Of a stretch of DNA of 64,000 bases, positions 33,821 to 46,331 are shown in pieces (within the stretch, counting starts at the first letter, position 1; each line of letters opens with the position of its first letter). A program made the translations under genes and the position numbers. This DNA is from Thinopyrum elongatum (Eukaryota; Streptophyta; Magnoliopsida; Poales; Poaceae): the NCBI GenBank assembly GCA_011799875.1, contig CM022302.1:300649048-300713047 (forward strand). The letters are read 5' to 3'. The notes beneath the pieces are model-generated. The model searched no databases. It saw only the letters and a list, made by a program, of their open reading frames with translations, and had not been told where the DNA came from.

Positions 33821-35305
33821 TGAAAGGATCAAAATGGACCTAGAGGGGGGTGAATAGGTACAATTACAAATTTTAATTGTTACGTGGCAATTTTAGGCAA
33901 TAATGCGGAATATGAAAGTGAGCCTAACAATTGCAAGTATGATGCTAAGAGCTAAGCAAGGTAAGCAAGTAACACAAGTATGTGAGTAAGCACGCACAAT
34001 ATGTTATAAGTAAAGACTAAGAGACAAGTAACCACAAGTAGGAAGTTAGGGTTAAAAATAACCGCAACTCTGAGAGACGAGGATGTATGCCGATGTTCAC
34101 TTCCTTGGAGGGAAGCTACGTCACCGTTTAGAGAGGTGGGTGTTACCACGAAGGCACACCAACGCCACGAAGGCTCACCCTATTCTCTCTTTGAGATATC
34201 ACCACGAAGGCAATTCCCAACCACTAGTGGTAGACCTTGAGGTGGTCTCCAAACCTTCACAAACTTTCCAGGGGTAATCACAATGGTCGATTCCTCTCCG
34301 AATGATTCCTACCGCCTAGGAGTCTCCAACCTCCAAGAGTAACAAGAACGATGGGGAAAAGCTCAAGACTTGCTCAAATCACGAATTCCTTTGGTGAAAA
34401 GATGGGGAAGGAGTGGATCTATCACTTGATTGGACAACTTCTCACAAATGTTCTCAAATCCCTTCGGGATCTAAGATTTGGTGTATGAGTGTGGGAGAGA
34501 GAGTGAAATGTGTTCTAGGGATTGCTCAAAGTGAATGGTCAACCCTCTCCCGTGGAGGAAGAAGGCTATATATAGTATTGGAGCAAATATGGCCATTGTA
34601 GTGTAAGTGACAGGAGTAGGCCGGACATCTGGGCCAGGGGCCGAACATCCAGCACAGTGTGATGTCTGTGTAGAAAAATAGAGAGGAGTGAATAAAGCAG
34701 AGGGGCCGGACATCCGGGACAAAGCCCGGACATCCGGCGTGGCTGGAAGTCCCGGACATCCGGCGATGTGGCCGGACATCCGGCGAATTCACGAACACAA
34801 AAGGCTCTCTGGATAGCTGTGGCTGGACATCCGGCTTTGGCAGCCCGGATATCCGGGGAACACGGAGAGCCCTGACATCCGGAATAAACAGCATCACAAA
34901 AATGCTCTCTGGACAGCAGGGTGCCGGACATGCGGCGTGCGGGCCGGATATCCGGTGTACGGGCCGAACATCCGGCGTGGAAGCAGAGGCAACATATAAA
35001 CTCCAGTTATTAGTGAATGTGCCTAAGATGGATAAGCTAGGATTTGATATGAGCAAGACTTTCACTACCCCTACCGATCCCCTCTTAATAGTGCGGGATC
35101 CCTATACTCAAGAACAAACCAATATACAATCTTGTTGATCTAGAATTTATTCCTTGAGTAATATCAACTCCGTATGATCATGATCCACAAACTTTTGTCA
35201 TCCGGGGACTAACACCTGGGATTCACTTGACGAACATAGTTAGTCCCCTACATGTATATTGTCATCAACATCAAAACTTGATGTAAGGGCATGATTGCAC
35301 TTTCA
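33821..35305 (-). repeat. Copia 5' LTR (right), 1485 bp
   Basis: It matches the left LTR, starting TGAAAGGATCAAAATGGACC and ending TTGCACTTTCA. It has a TATA-like CTATATATAG at 34566-34575 and about twelve CCGGACATCCGG-like sites at 34617-34975. About 40 bases present in the left LTR repeat block are missing here. The many small substitutions show the insertion is not recent. Confidence 0.93.
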
Positions 35306-35310
35306 CCGGC

Positions 35311-35985
35311 GTGTCAAGCACACTAGCTTGCTCCCCAAATATCATTTCACTGTTCAATCATCGCCGGTCAAAGATAGGGACCTGGACCCGTGTCGTGAGG
35401 GCAACTTCGGCGGCCCACTCCGGCGAAAGCGCAGCCACCATGAGGGTGCTAACAACCTGCATGAGCGCGACCGCAATCTACGACCGGGCGGCCAAGGCAA
35501 CCCAAACGGCCGCTGTCACTGCTTAGGTGGCGGCAGCAACATTTGCGACGGGGATAGAAACTGGCGAGAGCGGCACAGCAGTTGTTCGTTCTGCAGCGGC
35601 TGCCTTAACCCTAATGGAAGACGCCCACGACCATGTTGATGCTGCCCACGCCCAACTCCTGGCAGTCACCGCACAAATCACACGAAGCTTCTCCGACAAC
35701 GGTCGGTAACCCACGGCTGAAGTGTTGGCAATCGCCGAGAGTGTTTGAGCAGCCGTCCGTTCGTTCGAGGCATACCTTGCCATGATGGAGCCCGTCCAAG
35801 CCCAGACCACGGCTGCCCACGCCCAGCTCATGGCGGCCTTTTCCAAAGAGATGGAGGACGCGGATGGCGAAATGCTTGCCGAGTATGGCGTGATGGATGC
35901 CATGGAGCCCCTTCCCTAGGAGATCGTCGAGCGTGAGCTGGACATGGAGGAGGCGGCGGAGATCAACAAGCGCCAGCTGGAGTAG
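35311..35985 (+). pseudogene. Ala-rich, coiled-coil-like gene remnant in CACTA-like copy 2
   Basis: One frame can be followed from 35311 to the stop at 35983-35985 and is broken by four stops (after AAVTA, DNGR, AESV and EPLP). Three of the four could come from a single C-to-T change of a Gln or Arg codon. It encodes an Ala/Glu-rich protein with LMEDAHDHVDAAHAQLLAVT and QAQTTAAHAQLMAAFSKEME, a heptad-like pattern that repeats. It begins right next to the Copia insertion and ends EEAAEINKRQLE. No family is recognised. It is probably a captured gene or an old internal gene of the element. Confidence 0.5.
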
Positions 35986-36535
35986 TACTCTTTGTTTAGA
36001 GCATCGGTCTTTAATTTGTTAGAGTAATGTTTAGGTCAGCTAGCTCTGTTTAATTGCTGAACTTACTCGATTAAGAAGTGTGGGTGTGCTGTAGGCTCTT
36101 TTGTGTACCCAAATTATTCAATGACGTGGAGGACCACTGTTACCATGGAAATTCGGACCAAAATTTGCACGTTCAAACTCATCACACACGGGGTAAGCTA
36201 TATGAATCGTTTGTGATGTTCACATATCGTACACAGTGCTGAATAAGGGACAGTGTTTGATGACACTTTGCGCGCCAGTTTTTCGCTTCACCGAGCCAAA
36301 ATTTTCGGCTTCCGCGGAAATATCTACCTCCCCCGCCCCCTCCCCATGACCAAAAGCCACATTTCCCCTGTTTTCGCCTTCCTTTCCAAGTTCAAACCTT
36401 CACTGCTTGCTTGCAGTGCCGCCTCCTTGCCGGCGACCCTCCTTCATGCTGCTCGGCCTCGTCAATCTAGGCAGGTAATCCACACCCGACCCCCATCCCC
36501 CTCCTCCTTCTACATCCCACATTCCCCGACCGCCG

Positions 36536-36955
36536 GTGCAACACCTTCCACCCAAATCACTAACTCATCCTCCAAATAAACGCCGCCCCAAGCCATGGTG
36601 CACACAGTATAGCCAGGATCTCAAGGATCATTTGGAAGGGAAGAAGCAAATCACGGCCGCACGCGCGGATGAGATCATGATGGCTGCTATTCGTGCCGAC
36701 CCCCAGATCTTGGAGGAGCACCTCGCCGTCGAGGCCACCGTCGATGCCTCGCGCGCCGACGCCTCCACGAGGTTGGCTGCTTTAAATGATAGTTTGTGGA
36801 GTTTTCTCGAGGCTACCGTCGGTGCCTTCGATGAAGACTACGAGGTGTTTTCTCAGCGTGCCCGTGCTTACCTCAACTCGAGAGCCAGCCCTCTTCCAAG
36901 TCCAAGGAGCCAATTGTCATCGATATCTCTGACGATGAGGAGTAGCTTGTCTTAT
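36536..36955 (+). pseudogene. Short acidic gene remnant upstream of B3 copy 2
   Basis: A frame with QDLKDHLEGKKQITAARADE and DSLWSFLEATVGAFDEDYEV is open from about 36536. Near 36885 it must shift to another frame to end in KEPIVIDISDDEE and a stop at 36953-36955, so there is a frameshift. The ATG at 36594 is in a frame that stops at once, so the original start is unclear. The sequence 35986-36535 before it is promoter-like, with TGTGATG-type motifs and a pyrimidine-rich leader. No family is recognised. Confidence 0.45.
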
Positions 36956-37122
36956 TAGCTCACTATAAGGACCTATGTTCAGTTAGCTAGCTATGCCAGT
37001 TAAGCATGTTCGGTTTACCTGTTGCATGTGCTGCTCCTACCTTTCCTTAACAAATTCTAGTGAATTGTCCTATGTACTTTTACCATGCAATCTGATCCTC
37101 TAGTATATATGTTCTATATGTC

Positions 37123-37860
37123 GTGCAATGTGGTGCTCACTTATTAACTGTTTGGTTAATTTGTTGTCGTGTTCAGTTAACTGTTTGGTTTAGTTTTGCA
37201 ATGTGATGTTCAATTATTGTTGGTGAAATTTTGTATTGTCTTCCATGGGAGAAATAAATCAAATTTGGTTGTTCAAAATACATGAGAAACAAATACAATT
37301 GCTATATTTCCAAGTTGTCAAGCATGCTTGGTTTGGTTAACTAACTGATCTTCTAGTATGTTATATATTGTGCAATGTGGTGCTGAGTTAATGTTTGGTT
37401 CATTTGTTGTGGTGTTTAATTAACCGTTTGGTTAAATTCTGCAATGCGATGTTCAATTGTTGTGGGTGAACTTTTTTTATTGTCTTCCATGTGAGAAATA
37501 AATCAAATTTGGCTGTACTAAATACATGAGAAACAAATACAATTGCTATATTTCCAAGTTGTTAAGCATGCTTGGTTTGGTTAACTTTCTGTTCTTCTAT
37601 TAGGAGTATGTTATATTATGCAATGTGGTGCTCGGTTAATGTTTGGTTCATTTGTTGTGGTGTTTAGTTAACTGTTTGGTTCAATTCTACAATGCGATGT
37701 TCAATTGTTGTGGGTACAATTTTGTATTGTTATGCATGTGAGGAATAAATCAAATTTGGTTGTACTAAATACATGAGAAACATATATAATTGATATATTT
37801 TCTAGTTCTTAATCATGCTTGGTTTGGATAAATGGCTTTTCCATGTGGCTCGAATTAATC
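37123..37860 (+). repeat. ~247-bp tandem repeat, three units, in intron-like stretch
   Basis: Units start at about 37123, 37370 and 37618, each opening with TGCAATGTGGTGCT and including CAATGCGATGTTCAATTGTT and TTGCTATATTTCCAAGTTGT. They lie between the gene remnant and the B3 exons, the same place where copy 1 carries a different 67-bp repeat. No gene is present in 36956-38060. Confidence 0.85.
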
Positions 37861-38160
37861 AGCTGAATCTGCAATGTGTTTATTTTTCATCAACATATTT
37901 TACTGATAGTATGCCAACCCTCACTTAACCTTATATGTGTTGTAGGAAAACAATGGGAAGCACTGAGGTTTACAATCGAGGTTTGCACATGCATGGTCCT
38001 TTGTCTAATAGCACATTATTGTGCAATTGCAGGAACCATTCTAATATTTAGGGTTTTAATAATTTGTCTTGCACATGTAGGTCCTGTTGTCAGAGGTTTT
38101 GACCCACTGTTCGACCCATTTTGCATATAGGGAAATGAGTTGTCCATGAATGTCAATTCT

Positions 38161-39573
38161 TGATAACCCACAAGTATAGGGGATCACAACAGTTTTCGAG
38201 GGTAGAGTATTCAACCCAAATTTATAGATTCGACACAAGGGGAGCCAAAGAATATTTGCAAGTATTAGCAGCTGAGTTGTCAATTCAACCACACCTGGAT
38301 ATTAATTATCTGCGGCAATATGATCAGTAGCACAGTAATATGATAGTTTTGATAGTAGTGGTAACGGTAGCAATAACGGTAACAGTGATAGCAATGATTT
38401 TGTAGCAGTTGTGGCAGCAGCAATAGCAATGGTAACTTAGTAGAAACAATATGTGAAAAACTCGTAGGCATTGGATCGGTGAATCCATTGGATGATATTC
38501 ATCACATAATAGTCATAACCTAGGGCGATACAACACTAGCTCCAGTTCATAAATATGATGTAGGCATGTATTCCGTAAATAGTCATACGTGCTTATGGAA
38601 AGAACTTGCATGACATCTTTTGTCCTACCCTCCCGTGGCAGCGGGGTCCATAAGGAAACTAAGGGATATTAAGGCCTCCTTTTAATAGAGAACCAGAACA
38701 AAACATTAACACATAGTGAATACATGAACTCCTCAAACTACGGTCATCACCGGAAAGTATCCCGATTACTGTCACACCGGGGTTTACGGATCATAACACG
38801 TAATAGGTGAATATGACTTGCAAGATCGGATCTAGAACATAGATATAATGGTGATAACATAAACGGTTCAGATCTGAAATCATGGCACCCGGGCCCAAAG
38901 TGACAAGCATTAAGCATGGCAAAGTCATAACAACATCAATCTCAGAACATAATGGATACTAGCGCTCAACCCCTAACAAACCTAACTCGATTACATGATG
39001 AATCTCATCCAACTCCTCACCGACCAGCGAGCCTACGAAGTAATTACTCACTCCTAGTGGGGAGCATCATGGAATTGGCGATGGAGAAGGGTTGGTGATG
39101 ATGAAGATCGAAGATTCCCCTCTCCGGAGCCCCAAATGGGCTCCAGATCTGGCCTCCCGATGAAGAAGAGGAGGCGGCGATGGCTCCGTCTCGTGAAACG
39201 TGATAATTCTTTCTCCCTGATTTTTTTCTCCAAAAATAGGATTTTATAGCGTCAGAGATAGGGTCAGCGGGGCCACCAGGTGGGCACAACCCACCTGGGC
39301 GCGCCTGGAGGGGGGGCGCGCCCTAGTGGGTTGTGCTCACCCAGGGGCCCCCCTCCGTTGGTTCTTGGCTCCAGTATATTTCTTTTATTCCATAAAAATT
39401 CTCCAAAATGTTTCGTTCCATTCCGAGAACTTTTATTTCTGCACAAAAACAACACCATGGTAGTTCTGCTGAAAACAGCATCAGTCCGGGTTAGTTTCAT
39501 TCAAATCATGCAAATTAGAGTCCAAAACAAGAGCAAAAGCATTAGGAAAAGTAGATACGCCGGAGACGTATCA
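38161..39573 (-). repeat. Gypsy-like element 3' LTR (left)
   Basis: It matches 46332-47743 with scattered substitutions. It includes a GGTGGGCACAACCCACCTGG palindrome-rich stretch near 39275-39345 and ends in plus orientation with CGGAGACGTATCA. No gene inside. Confidence 0.93.
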
Positions 39574-39587
39574 ACTCCCCCAAGCTT
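39574..39587 (-). other. Polypurine tract of the Gypsy-like element
   Basis: On the minus strand this reads TAAGCTTGGGGGAGT immediately before TGATACGTCTCC, the start of the 3' LTR. Confidence 0.9.
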
Positions 39588-41646
39588 AAACCTTTGCTTG
39601 TCCTCAAGCAATTCAGTTGATAAACTGAAAGTGAAAAAGAAAAAAATTTAGGAACTCTTTTGTTCTTGTTTACATAAATAAGCTTAAGCAGCACCCAGGT
39701 TTCAGCAAAGATTATAACTAACCAGGTCAACAATAACTCCTAGAAATTATATTAGCTCATATCAATGGCATAAGCAACTAGCGAGCAATAATAAAATATC
39801 TAAAATGACAACACTTTGTCAAAACAATCATGATATAATATGACAACAGTGGTATCTCGCTAGCCCTTTCTGAGACCACAAAACATAAATGCAGAGCACC
39901 TCCAAAGTTCAAGCAGCGACTAAACATTGTAATTCATGGTAGAAAAGATCCAGTCATGATGCATCCAACATTAGCTATACACAATGTATGAGGCTGACAA
40001 TAGTGGTATCAGATCTGGCGCTTATTTGAGAAGGTGATGACACAACATAAAATTAAATAGATAGTCCCTTCGCAGAGGGAAGCGGTGATTTGCAGCGGTG
40101 CCAGAGCTCAGATTTTTAAAACAGAGATAAATGAAATTTTGAGAAATGCACCCTTCCTGTTTACTTCGCGACCATTAGTTATCGATATCTTGCATGCTAA
40201 ACACATTAGTGGCGATTCCCAAGTGATAAAAGTAATGGTTTACTCCCCCTCCACCAACAAACACAATCCACGGCTAGCCGAATCCACGGGTACCGTCCAT
40301 ACCAACATCATTCCTGGGGAAGTTTTGTTTAGTTATTTGCAATTTTTGATTTCGGGACTGGGAATCCCTATTACCGCCCCTCTCGTGCAAGGACGAGTGA
40401 ATAAACACTCATCATGAGAATAACCCGCTTAGCATGGAAGATACCGACTACCTCCTGTCACTCTATGAACAATCCAGACACACAAAAACGGATGTTTATT
40501 TGAAGTTTTTAGAGGTGGCACATGCAAATTTACTTAGAACAGCAGGGTAATACCGCATATAGGTAGATATATGCTGGACTCATCTAGAATAACTTGGGTT
40601 TTAGGATTTTGATGCACAATCAGTATTCCCGCTTAGTACAGGCGAAGGCTAGCAAATAGGTTGAGAAGCGGCCAGCTAGAGAGCGAAAACGGTCATGAAC
40701 ATGCATTATGCATAAGTAACATTGGATACTAGCATGAGTAGGATATGAACACCATGAACATAAATATCATAGAGGCTATGTTGGTTTTGATTCAACTACA
40801 TGCATGAACATGTGCCAAGTCAAGCCACTTGAAACATTCAGAGGAGGATACTATATCATCATACCACATCACAATCATTTTAATGCATGTTGGCATCCAA
40901 GATAAATCATTATCCACTCCTAACTACTTAAGCATGGCATGAGAAACTATAATCTCTAATTTTCATTGCAAACATGTTTGATCATAATAGGCTGAATCAT
41001 GCATACTAGGTTAAACATATTTACAAAAACAGGACAAGTTGCCATTTCTCTCTGCCACAGCCAGTTCATCAAGTATCGTCATTATTGCCTTTCACTTGCA
41101 CGACTGAATGATATGAAAATAATAATAGTGCAAGAGTGTCGTGGACTAAGCTGGAATCTGCAAACATTTTATTCAAAAGGAGAGGACAAGGTAATATGGA
41201 CTCTTCGTTAGATCAATAGCAATGCATAAGAGAGCCACTCAACATTTTCATCGTGGTCTTCTCCTTGGTATGACTCAATAAAAAGAAAAGAATTTTAGAG
41301 AAACACACTGAAATATTTTTGAAGTTTTTAGTTTTTCTTGAAGAAAGCAAAATAAAGAAAAGAAAAAACAAAAACGAGAAAACTATTTACACGGGAAAGC
41401 TCCCAACAAGCAAAAGAAGAACAAGGAAATCTTTTTGGGTTTTCTTTTTAATACTACAGCTAATTTAAACTAGAAAGAAAAACCGAAAAGAAGCGAGAAA
41501 TATTTTGGGGTTTTCTCAAAGTTTTTCAAACACACAAGAAGAAAGTGAGAAAATAAATCTAGCATGGATAATACATTGAAAAAGTGTGAACACTGACAAC
41601 TGGAATGAAATGTGTAAACATGAATGTAATGTCGGTGGGAATACGT
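39588..41646 (-). other. Non-coding 3' region of the Gypsy-like element
   Basis: AT-rich sequence with no supported gene. The frame at 40085-40417 (plus) is against the direction of the element and shows no family features. Purine-rich A/G stretches lie at 41285-41540. Confidence 0.6.
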
Positions 41647-41660
41647 ACTCCCCCAAGCTT
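41647..41660 (-). other. Second, internal polypurine-tract-like site
   Basis: The plus-strand sequence ACTCCCCCAAGCTT is identical to the true tract at 39574-39587 and is preceded by ATACGT, like the LTR edge. It lies just beyond the end of the third ORF. It might act as a central plus-strand primer or be a relic of an older LTR boundary. Confidence 0.5.
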
Positions 41661-41683
41661 AGGCTTTTGGCCTAGCTTGGTAA

Positions 41684-42689
41684 TCACCACTCATAGTAGC
41701 CATCTGGTCCCTCGTTGAAGTGTCGTGGAGCGGGCACCTGAGCGTCCCACTCGTGAGGCTCCTCCTCTGCCTCTGCCTGGGCATTCTGGTAGGCAATAAT
41801 GTCATCTGGCATGATCATGTATCCGCCCCTGGCAATAGAATCAAACAAAGCAGGTGCAGGCAACGGAATAATATCACGGGTTTCCACACTGAAAACAAGG
41901 TTGTAAGGAATATTATTAATAGAATCATCAATTTCAGTAAACGGGTGATCTTTCATCGCCTGGTAATCCAAATAAACCTTGGGTAAATGATAATCATGTT
42001 GGCGAATCTGAACGTTAAAGTGACTCGCTAAATGCCGCCATGAATTTTGCCCTTGGCTCTGTTAAGGTGCAGATGGCGTGCAATAATAACTCATAGGCTA
42101 AAGGTGTTATCGCCGTACAGTGCACGGCGTAAGACAGCGAAATCGGGGGCACTAAGTGCACCAACCTTATCTCTAGCAAGTAAACACTTCACGATAAATA
42201 GAGCAAAATAATGCACAGAAGGAAACTACAAGCTAGTGGCAGTGACACTCGATACACCTCTCTCATCTCCCACTGACAGAGTACGATAGAAATCCTCAAA
42301 CTCTGCAGGTCTAGGCTCTCTTATTTTACTGTCAGAAGGGATCAAGCATATATCACAAAAATCAGTAAGTGGTATCTGACGGGTTTCAGCATATAAATTA
42401 AATTGCACCTTAGGGGGTTATTCCTACACAAAAAATGAAAATTTTGCACAAAGGAATTTGTAAGGAGATGGTATTGTTCACACTCAGCTGCGATGAAGTC
42501 ACTGAGACCAGCATTAGCAGCAAATTGTGCGAACTCTTGACGGATTCCGGCTCCATCCATGAAGGGTCTATGCGGCCATTCGCACGGCCGCACCTCCGCC
42601 CTTCTCCGAGTTTGGAGGTCATTGTCCGATGACTCCCCAATGACTCCCTTGGCACTTTTCTTGGAGGCAAACTTCCGAAAGAAACTCAT
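41684..42689 (-). pseudogene. Third ORF of the Gypsy-like element (Athila ORF-1-like), broken
   Basis: Pieces on the minus strand run MSFFRKFASKKSAKGVIGES, FTNSFVQNFHF-like NSFVQNFHFLCRNN, LTDFCDICLIPSD, GALSAPDFAVLRRALYGDNT and DYQAMKDHPFTEIDDSINNI, ending GPDGYYEW at 41684. Several stops and shifts separate them. The order fits a protein common downstream of gag in grass Gypsy elements; the FVQNFHF...FCDICLIP pattern recalls the Athila ORF-1 family. It takes the place of pol here. Role unknown. 42690-43480 is non-coding. Confidence 0.6.
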
Positions 42690-43484
42690 CTTATTCCTAC
42701 AAATAAAATTCTGAAATTTTTAGTCCACAAATTTTTTTGTCGGCAAAACTTCACAAGATTGATAGCAACTACTCATAGGGAGGCATAGAGGCTATATTGA
42801 GCATTCAAACTACTTAGAACTCTAAGAATTCAACATGCAAGCTCATCTACAGCAGCACCAAGAGTAGCTAATTATTCAAAATATAATCCACTAAAGCAAA
42901 AACTAATTGGAGCAATGGAGGAGTCACATACCAAGTAGCAATCCCCCAAAATAGTTTCGGTAACGGAGCTTCGAGCAAAGAGATCGAAATCTGTGGGTTT
43001 GAGAGCAAGAACAGGAGAGAGAGAGCAATGGTGATTTTTTCTGGAGGTAGGTGATGACATGGGCTAAAGAGATAAGTGCGGGGGCCCATGTGGGGACCAC
43101 AACCCACCAGGGCGCGCCTAGGGCTGCTGGCGCGCCCAGGTGGGTTGTGCCCACCTGGTGCACCCCCCTCTGATGTTATTTGTACTAAAAATTCAGAAAT
43201 ATTCAGAAAAAAATCGTATTAAATTTTCAGGGCATTCTGAGAACTTTTTATTTTTGGGTCATTTTTTTATTGCACGGGAAATTCAGAAAACAGACAAAGC
43301 ATGGCATTTTATTTTATTTAACTAAGAAAAAACAGAAAACAAAAGTTGGGAGCAGAAGATTGTGCTTACTAAATTCATCAACTTCATACCTCTAAAAAAT
43401 GATCCATTAATAAGGTTGATCAAGTCTTATTAACAACCACTTTCGATTAGCATGAAACTGAAGAACTTCCGTAAAACACTAAGT

Positions 43485-44607
43485 TACCTCAACGGGGATA
43501 TGCATGTCCCCAACAATAAGCATTTCATCTTTCTTTTTGGCAATAGGTAGAGGTAGTTGAAAACTTCCAACAGTGAGTGTTAGAGATTTTTCAATAACAT
43601 TAATACCATTCACTTGGAATTGTTTCTTCGGAAAGTGCACCGTATGTTAATTACCATTGATATGAAAAGTGACCTTGCTTTTATTGCAATCAATAACAGC
43701 CCCTGCAGTATTCAAAAAGGGTCTACCAAGGATAATCACATGTTGTCGTCCTCGGGCATCTCAAGTATAACAAAGTCAGTTAGATAGTAACATTTGCAAC
43801 AACAACGGGCACATCCTCACAAATACCGATAGGTATGGCAGCTGATTTGTCAGCCATTTGCAAAGATATTTCAGTAGGTGTGATTTTATTCAAATCGAGT
43901 CTTTTATATAAGGAGAAAGGCATAACACTAACACCAGCTCCTAAATCACACAAAGCAGTTTTAACATAATTTTTTTTTATGGAGCAAGTTATAGTTGGTA
44001 TTCCCGGATCTCCAAGTTTTTTAGGTACTCCATCCTTAAAAGAATAATAAGCAAGCATGGTGGAGATTTCAGCTTCCGGTACTTTTCTCTTATTAGTGAT
44101 GATATCTTTCATATATTTTGCATAAGGGGCCATCTTTAAAATATCAGTCAAGCAAGTGCGCAGAAAGACTGGCCTAAGCATTTCAAGAAAAGCGTTCAAA
44201 TTATTCATCATATTTCTTCTTAGTTGATTTAGGTGGAAAGGGCATGGGTTTTGAACCCATGGTTCTCTTTCTCTTCCATGTTTTCTAGCAACAAAGTCTC
44301 TTTTATCATACCTTTTATTTTTAGATTGTGGGTTATCAAGATCAACAGCTGGTTCTATTTCAACATTATTATCTGGTTGTTTATTATTGTCTCGTTGAGT
44401 ATCTTCATTATCTTTTTCATTATCACTAGGTGAATGTTCATTACCAGATTGAGTTTCAGCATCAGAAATAGAAACATCATTATTATCAGGAGGTTTTTCT
44501 ATCTCAGGTTCACTAGAGGCATGCAAAGTCCTATCATTTTTTCTTTTTCTTCTTCTTTCTATAAGGACTAGGTGCATCAGTGTTAATTCTTTGAGAGTCT
44601 TGTTCAA
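43485..44607 (-). pseudogene. Gag C-terminus and aspartic protease of the Gypsy-like element
   Basis: The frame from 44607 has a basic RRRKRKND stretch, an acidic Asn/Asp-rich linker, then a conserved region MLRPVFLRTCLTDILKMAPY and the protease with active site CDLGAGVSVMPFSLY (Asp-Leu-Gly, where Asp-Ser/Thr-Gly is usual). It stops at 43780; the continuation (VTFHINGN, HTVHFPKKQFQVN) is in broken frames to about 43485. It is shifted relative to gag, with which it would normally form one polyprotein. Confidence 0.85.
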
Positions 44608-44608
44608 T

Positions 44609-46252
44609 TCTTTAAGGGTGTCCCACAGGGTAAAGTGGTTCCTGAGTCATTCTACCTCCCCTAGTTACTACTCTAATAGCATGATCATTCATATTATTAT
44701 TCATTTCATCAAGCAACTCTCTTTGAGATTTAGCAACTTGTTCTAGTTGAGTTTGAACCATAGAAGCATGTTTTCCTACACCTCTAACATCATTGGAGAT
44801 TCTAAATAACAAGTCACTCAAGCGAGCAATCATATCAGAATTATATTTCAATTGTTTCATAACATTTGCATTGAAATGATCTTGTTTCCTAATGTAGTTA
44901 TCAAACTCATAAAGGCATTGACTAGGATGCATATTATAAGGATTGTCATTTTCATCAAATTTCATTAAAGAGTTTACCTCTACCACCTTTGGTGGTGGTG
45001 TATCAAGTCCATGTATTTCTTCACTAGGAGGCAAATTTTTAACATCCTCCGCTTTAATACCTTTTTCTTTCATACTTTTCTTTGCCTCTTGCATATCTTC
45101 GGGACTGAGATATAAGATACCCATCTTCTTTGGAGTGGGTTTATGCGGTGGTTCGGGAAGAGTCCAATCATCATAATTCTTCAATATGTTATTCAATAAT
45201 TCCTCAGCTTGTTCAATAGTTCGTTCCCTGAAAACACAACCAGCACAACTATCTAGGAAGTCCCTAGAAGCATCGGTTAGTCCATTATAGAAGATATCAA
45301 GTATTTCATTTTTCTTAAGAGGATGATCAGGCAAAGCATTAAGCAATTGGAGAAGCCTCCCCCAAGCTTGTGGTAGACTCTCTTCTTCAATTTGCACAAA
45401 GTTAAATATTTCCTGTAAGGCAGCTTGTTTCTTATGAGCAGGAAAATATTTTTCAAAGTAGTAAATCATATCCTGGGGACTACGCACACAACCAGGAGCA
45501 AGAGTATTATACCATATCTTAGCATCACCCATTAATGAGAATGGAAATAATTTGAGAATATAGTAGTAGCGAATCTTCTCATCATGAGCAAATAGGGTGG
45601 CTATATCATTTAATTTAGTGAGATGTGCCACAACAGTTTCAGTCTCATAGCCATGAAAAGGATCAGATTCAACCAAAGTAATTAACTCTGGGTCGACAGA
45701 GAATTTATAATCCTTATCATCAACAAAGATAGGTGAAGTAGCAAACTTAGGATCACATTTCATTCTAGCATTCAAAGATTTTTCTTTCAGTTTGCATAGT
45801 AATTTCTTAAGATCATCTCTATCATTGCAAGCAAGAAAATCTCTAACTGTCTCCTCATCCATAACATAACCCTCAGGTATCTTAGGCAATTCATATCTAG
45901 AAGAGCTAGGCCTAATAGGTGTTTCAAGATTTTCAGTTTCAAGTACTTCATTAGTTTCAATAATTTCATCAGTTTCAGCATTCTCAATATCTTTAGCTCT
46001 AGCAATTTTTTCATCAAGAAATTCACCTAGTGGCATATTATCATCAAGCAAGGTACTAGCATCATCATGAGTAGCATTCATAGATGTAGCATCATCAATA
46101 ACTTGCGACATATCAGGATTAATAGCATGTGGTGGTGTTGCAAGTCTACTCAAAACAGAAGGTGAATCAAGTGCAGAGCTAGATGGCAGTTCCTTACCTC
46201 CCCTCGTCTTAGAGGGAAAAATCTTAGTCTTTGTGTCCTTCAGATTCTTCAT
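44609..46252 (-). pseudogene. Gag of the Gypsy-like element
   Basis: The likely start is the Met at 46252 (MKNLKDTKTKIFPSKTRGG); the frame is open further upstream but only through the LTR side of the primer site. The N-terminus is Thr/Ser/Glu-rich. The Retrotrans_gag region includes KLFPFSLMGDAKIWYNTLAP, FEKYFPAHKKQAALQEIFNF and EESLPQAWGRLLQLLNALP, then EQAEELLNNILKNYDDW. No zinc knuckle is seen. It ends YPVGHP at 44609-44611, just before the protease frame. The gag itself is open for about 547 codons; the shift at its end makes the polyprotein defective. Confidence 0.9.
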
Positions 46253-46302
46253 AGTGATAAATAGATAATAATCCCAAGTGAATCCACAAATATAGCTATG
46301 CT

Positions 46303-46319
46303 CCCCGGCAACGGCGCCA
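46303..46319 (-). other. Primer-binding site of the Gypsy-like element
   Basis: On the minus strand this reads TGGCGCCGTTGCCGGGG, the primer-site sequence seen in many grass Gypsy elements, 12 bases inside the 5' LTR. Confidence 0.9.
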
Positions 46320-46331
46320 GAAAAAAGGTCT

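Larger units (their letters stand above)
14429..35305 (-). mobile_element. Complete Copia (SIRE/Maximus-like) retrotransposon with two nested insertions
   Basis: The element starts TGAAAGGATC and ends CACTTTCA, flanked by CCGGC on both sides. On the minus strand the order is LTR, tRNA-Met type primer-binding site, gag, protease, integrase, reverse transcriptase, RNase H, an extra ORF, polypurine tract, LTR. Integrase before reverse transcriptase defines Copia. The large gag and the 3' extra ORF suit the SIRE/Maximus lineage. Removing the 3.9-kb solo LTR and the 5.0-kb CACTA leaves about 11.9 kb. The element is damaged by several stop codons and one frameshift. LTRs are 1525 and 1485 bases, the difference lying mainly in the number of palindromic repeats. 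Confidence 0.92.

Noticed and set aside
40085..40417. ORF of 110 codons on the plus strand inside the Gypsy-like element
   Set aside because: Opposite to the element's direction, no recognisable domain, no promoter features.
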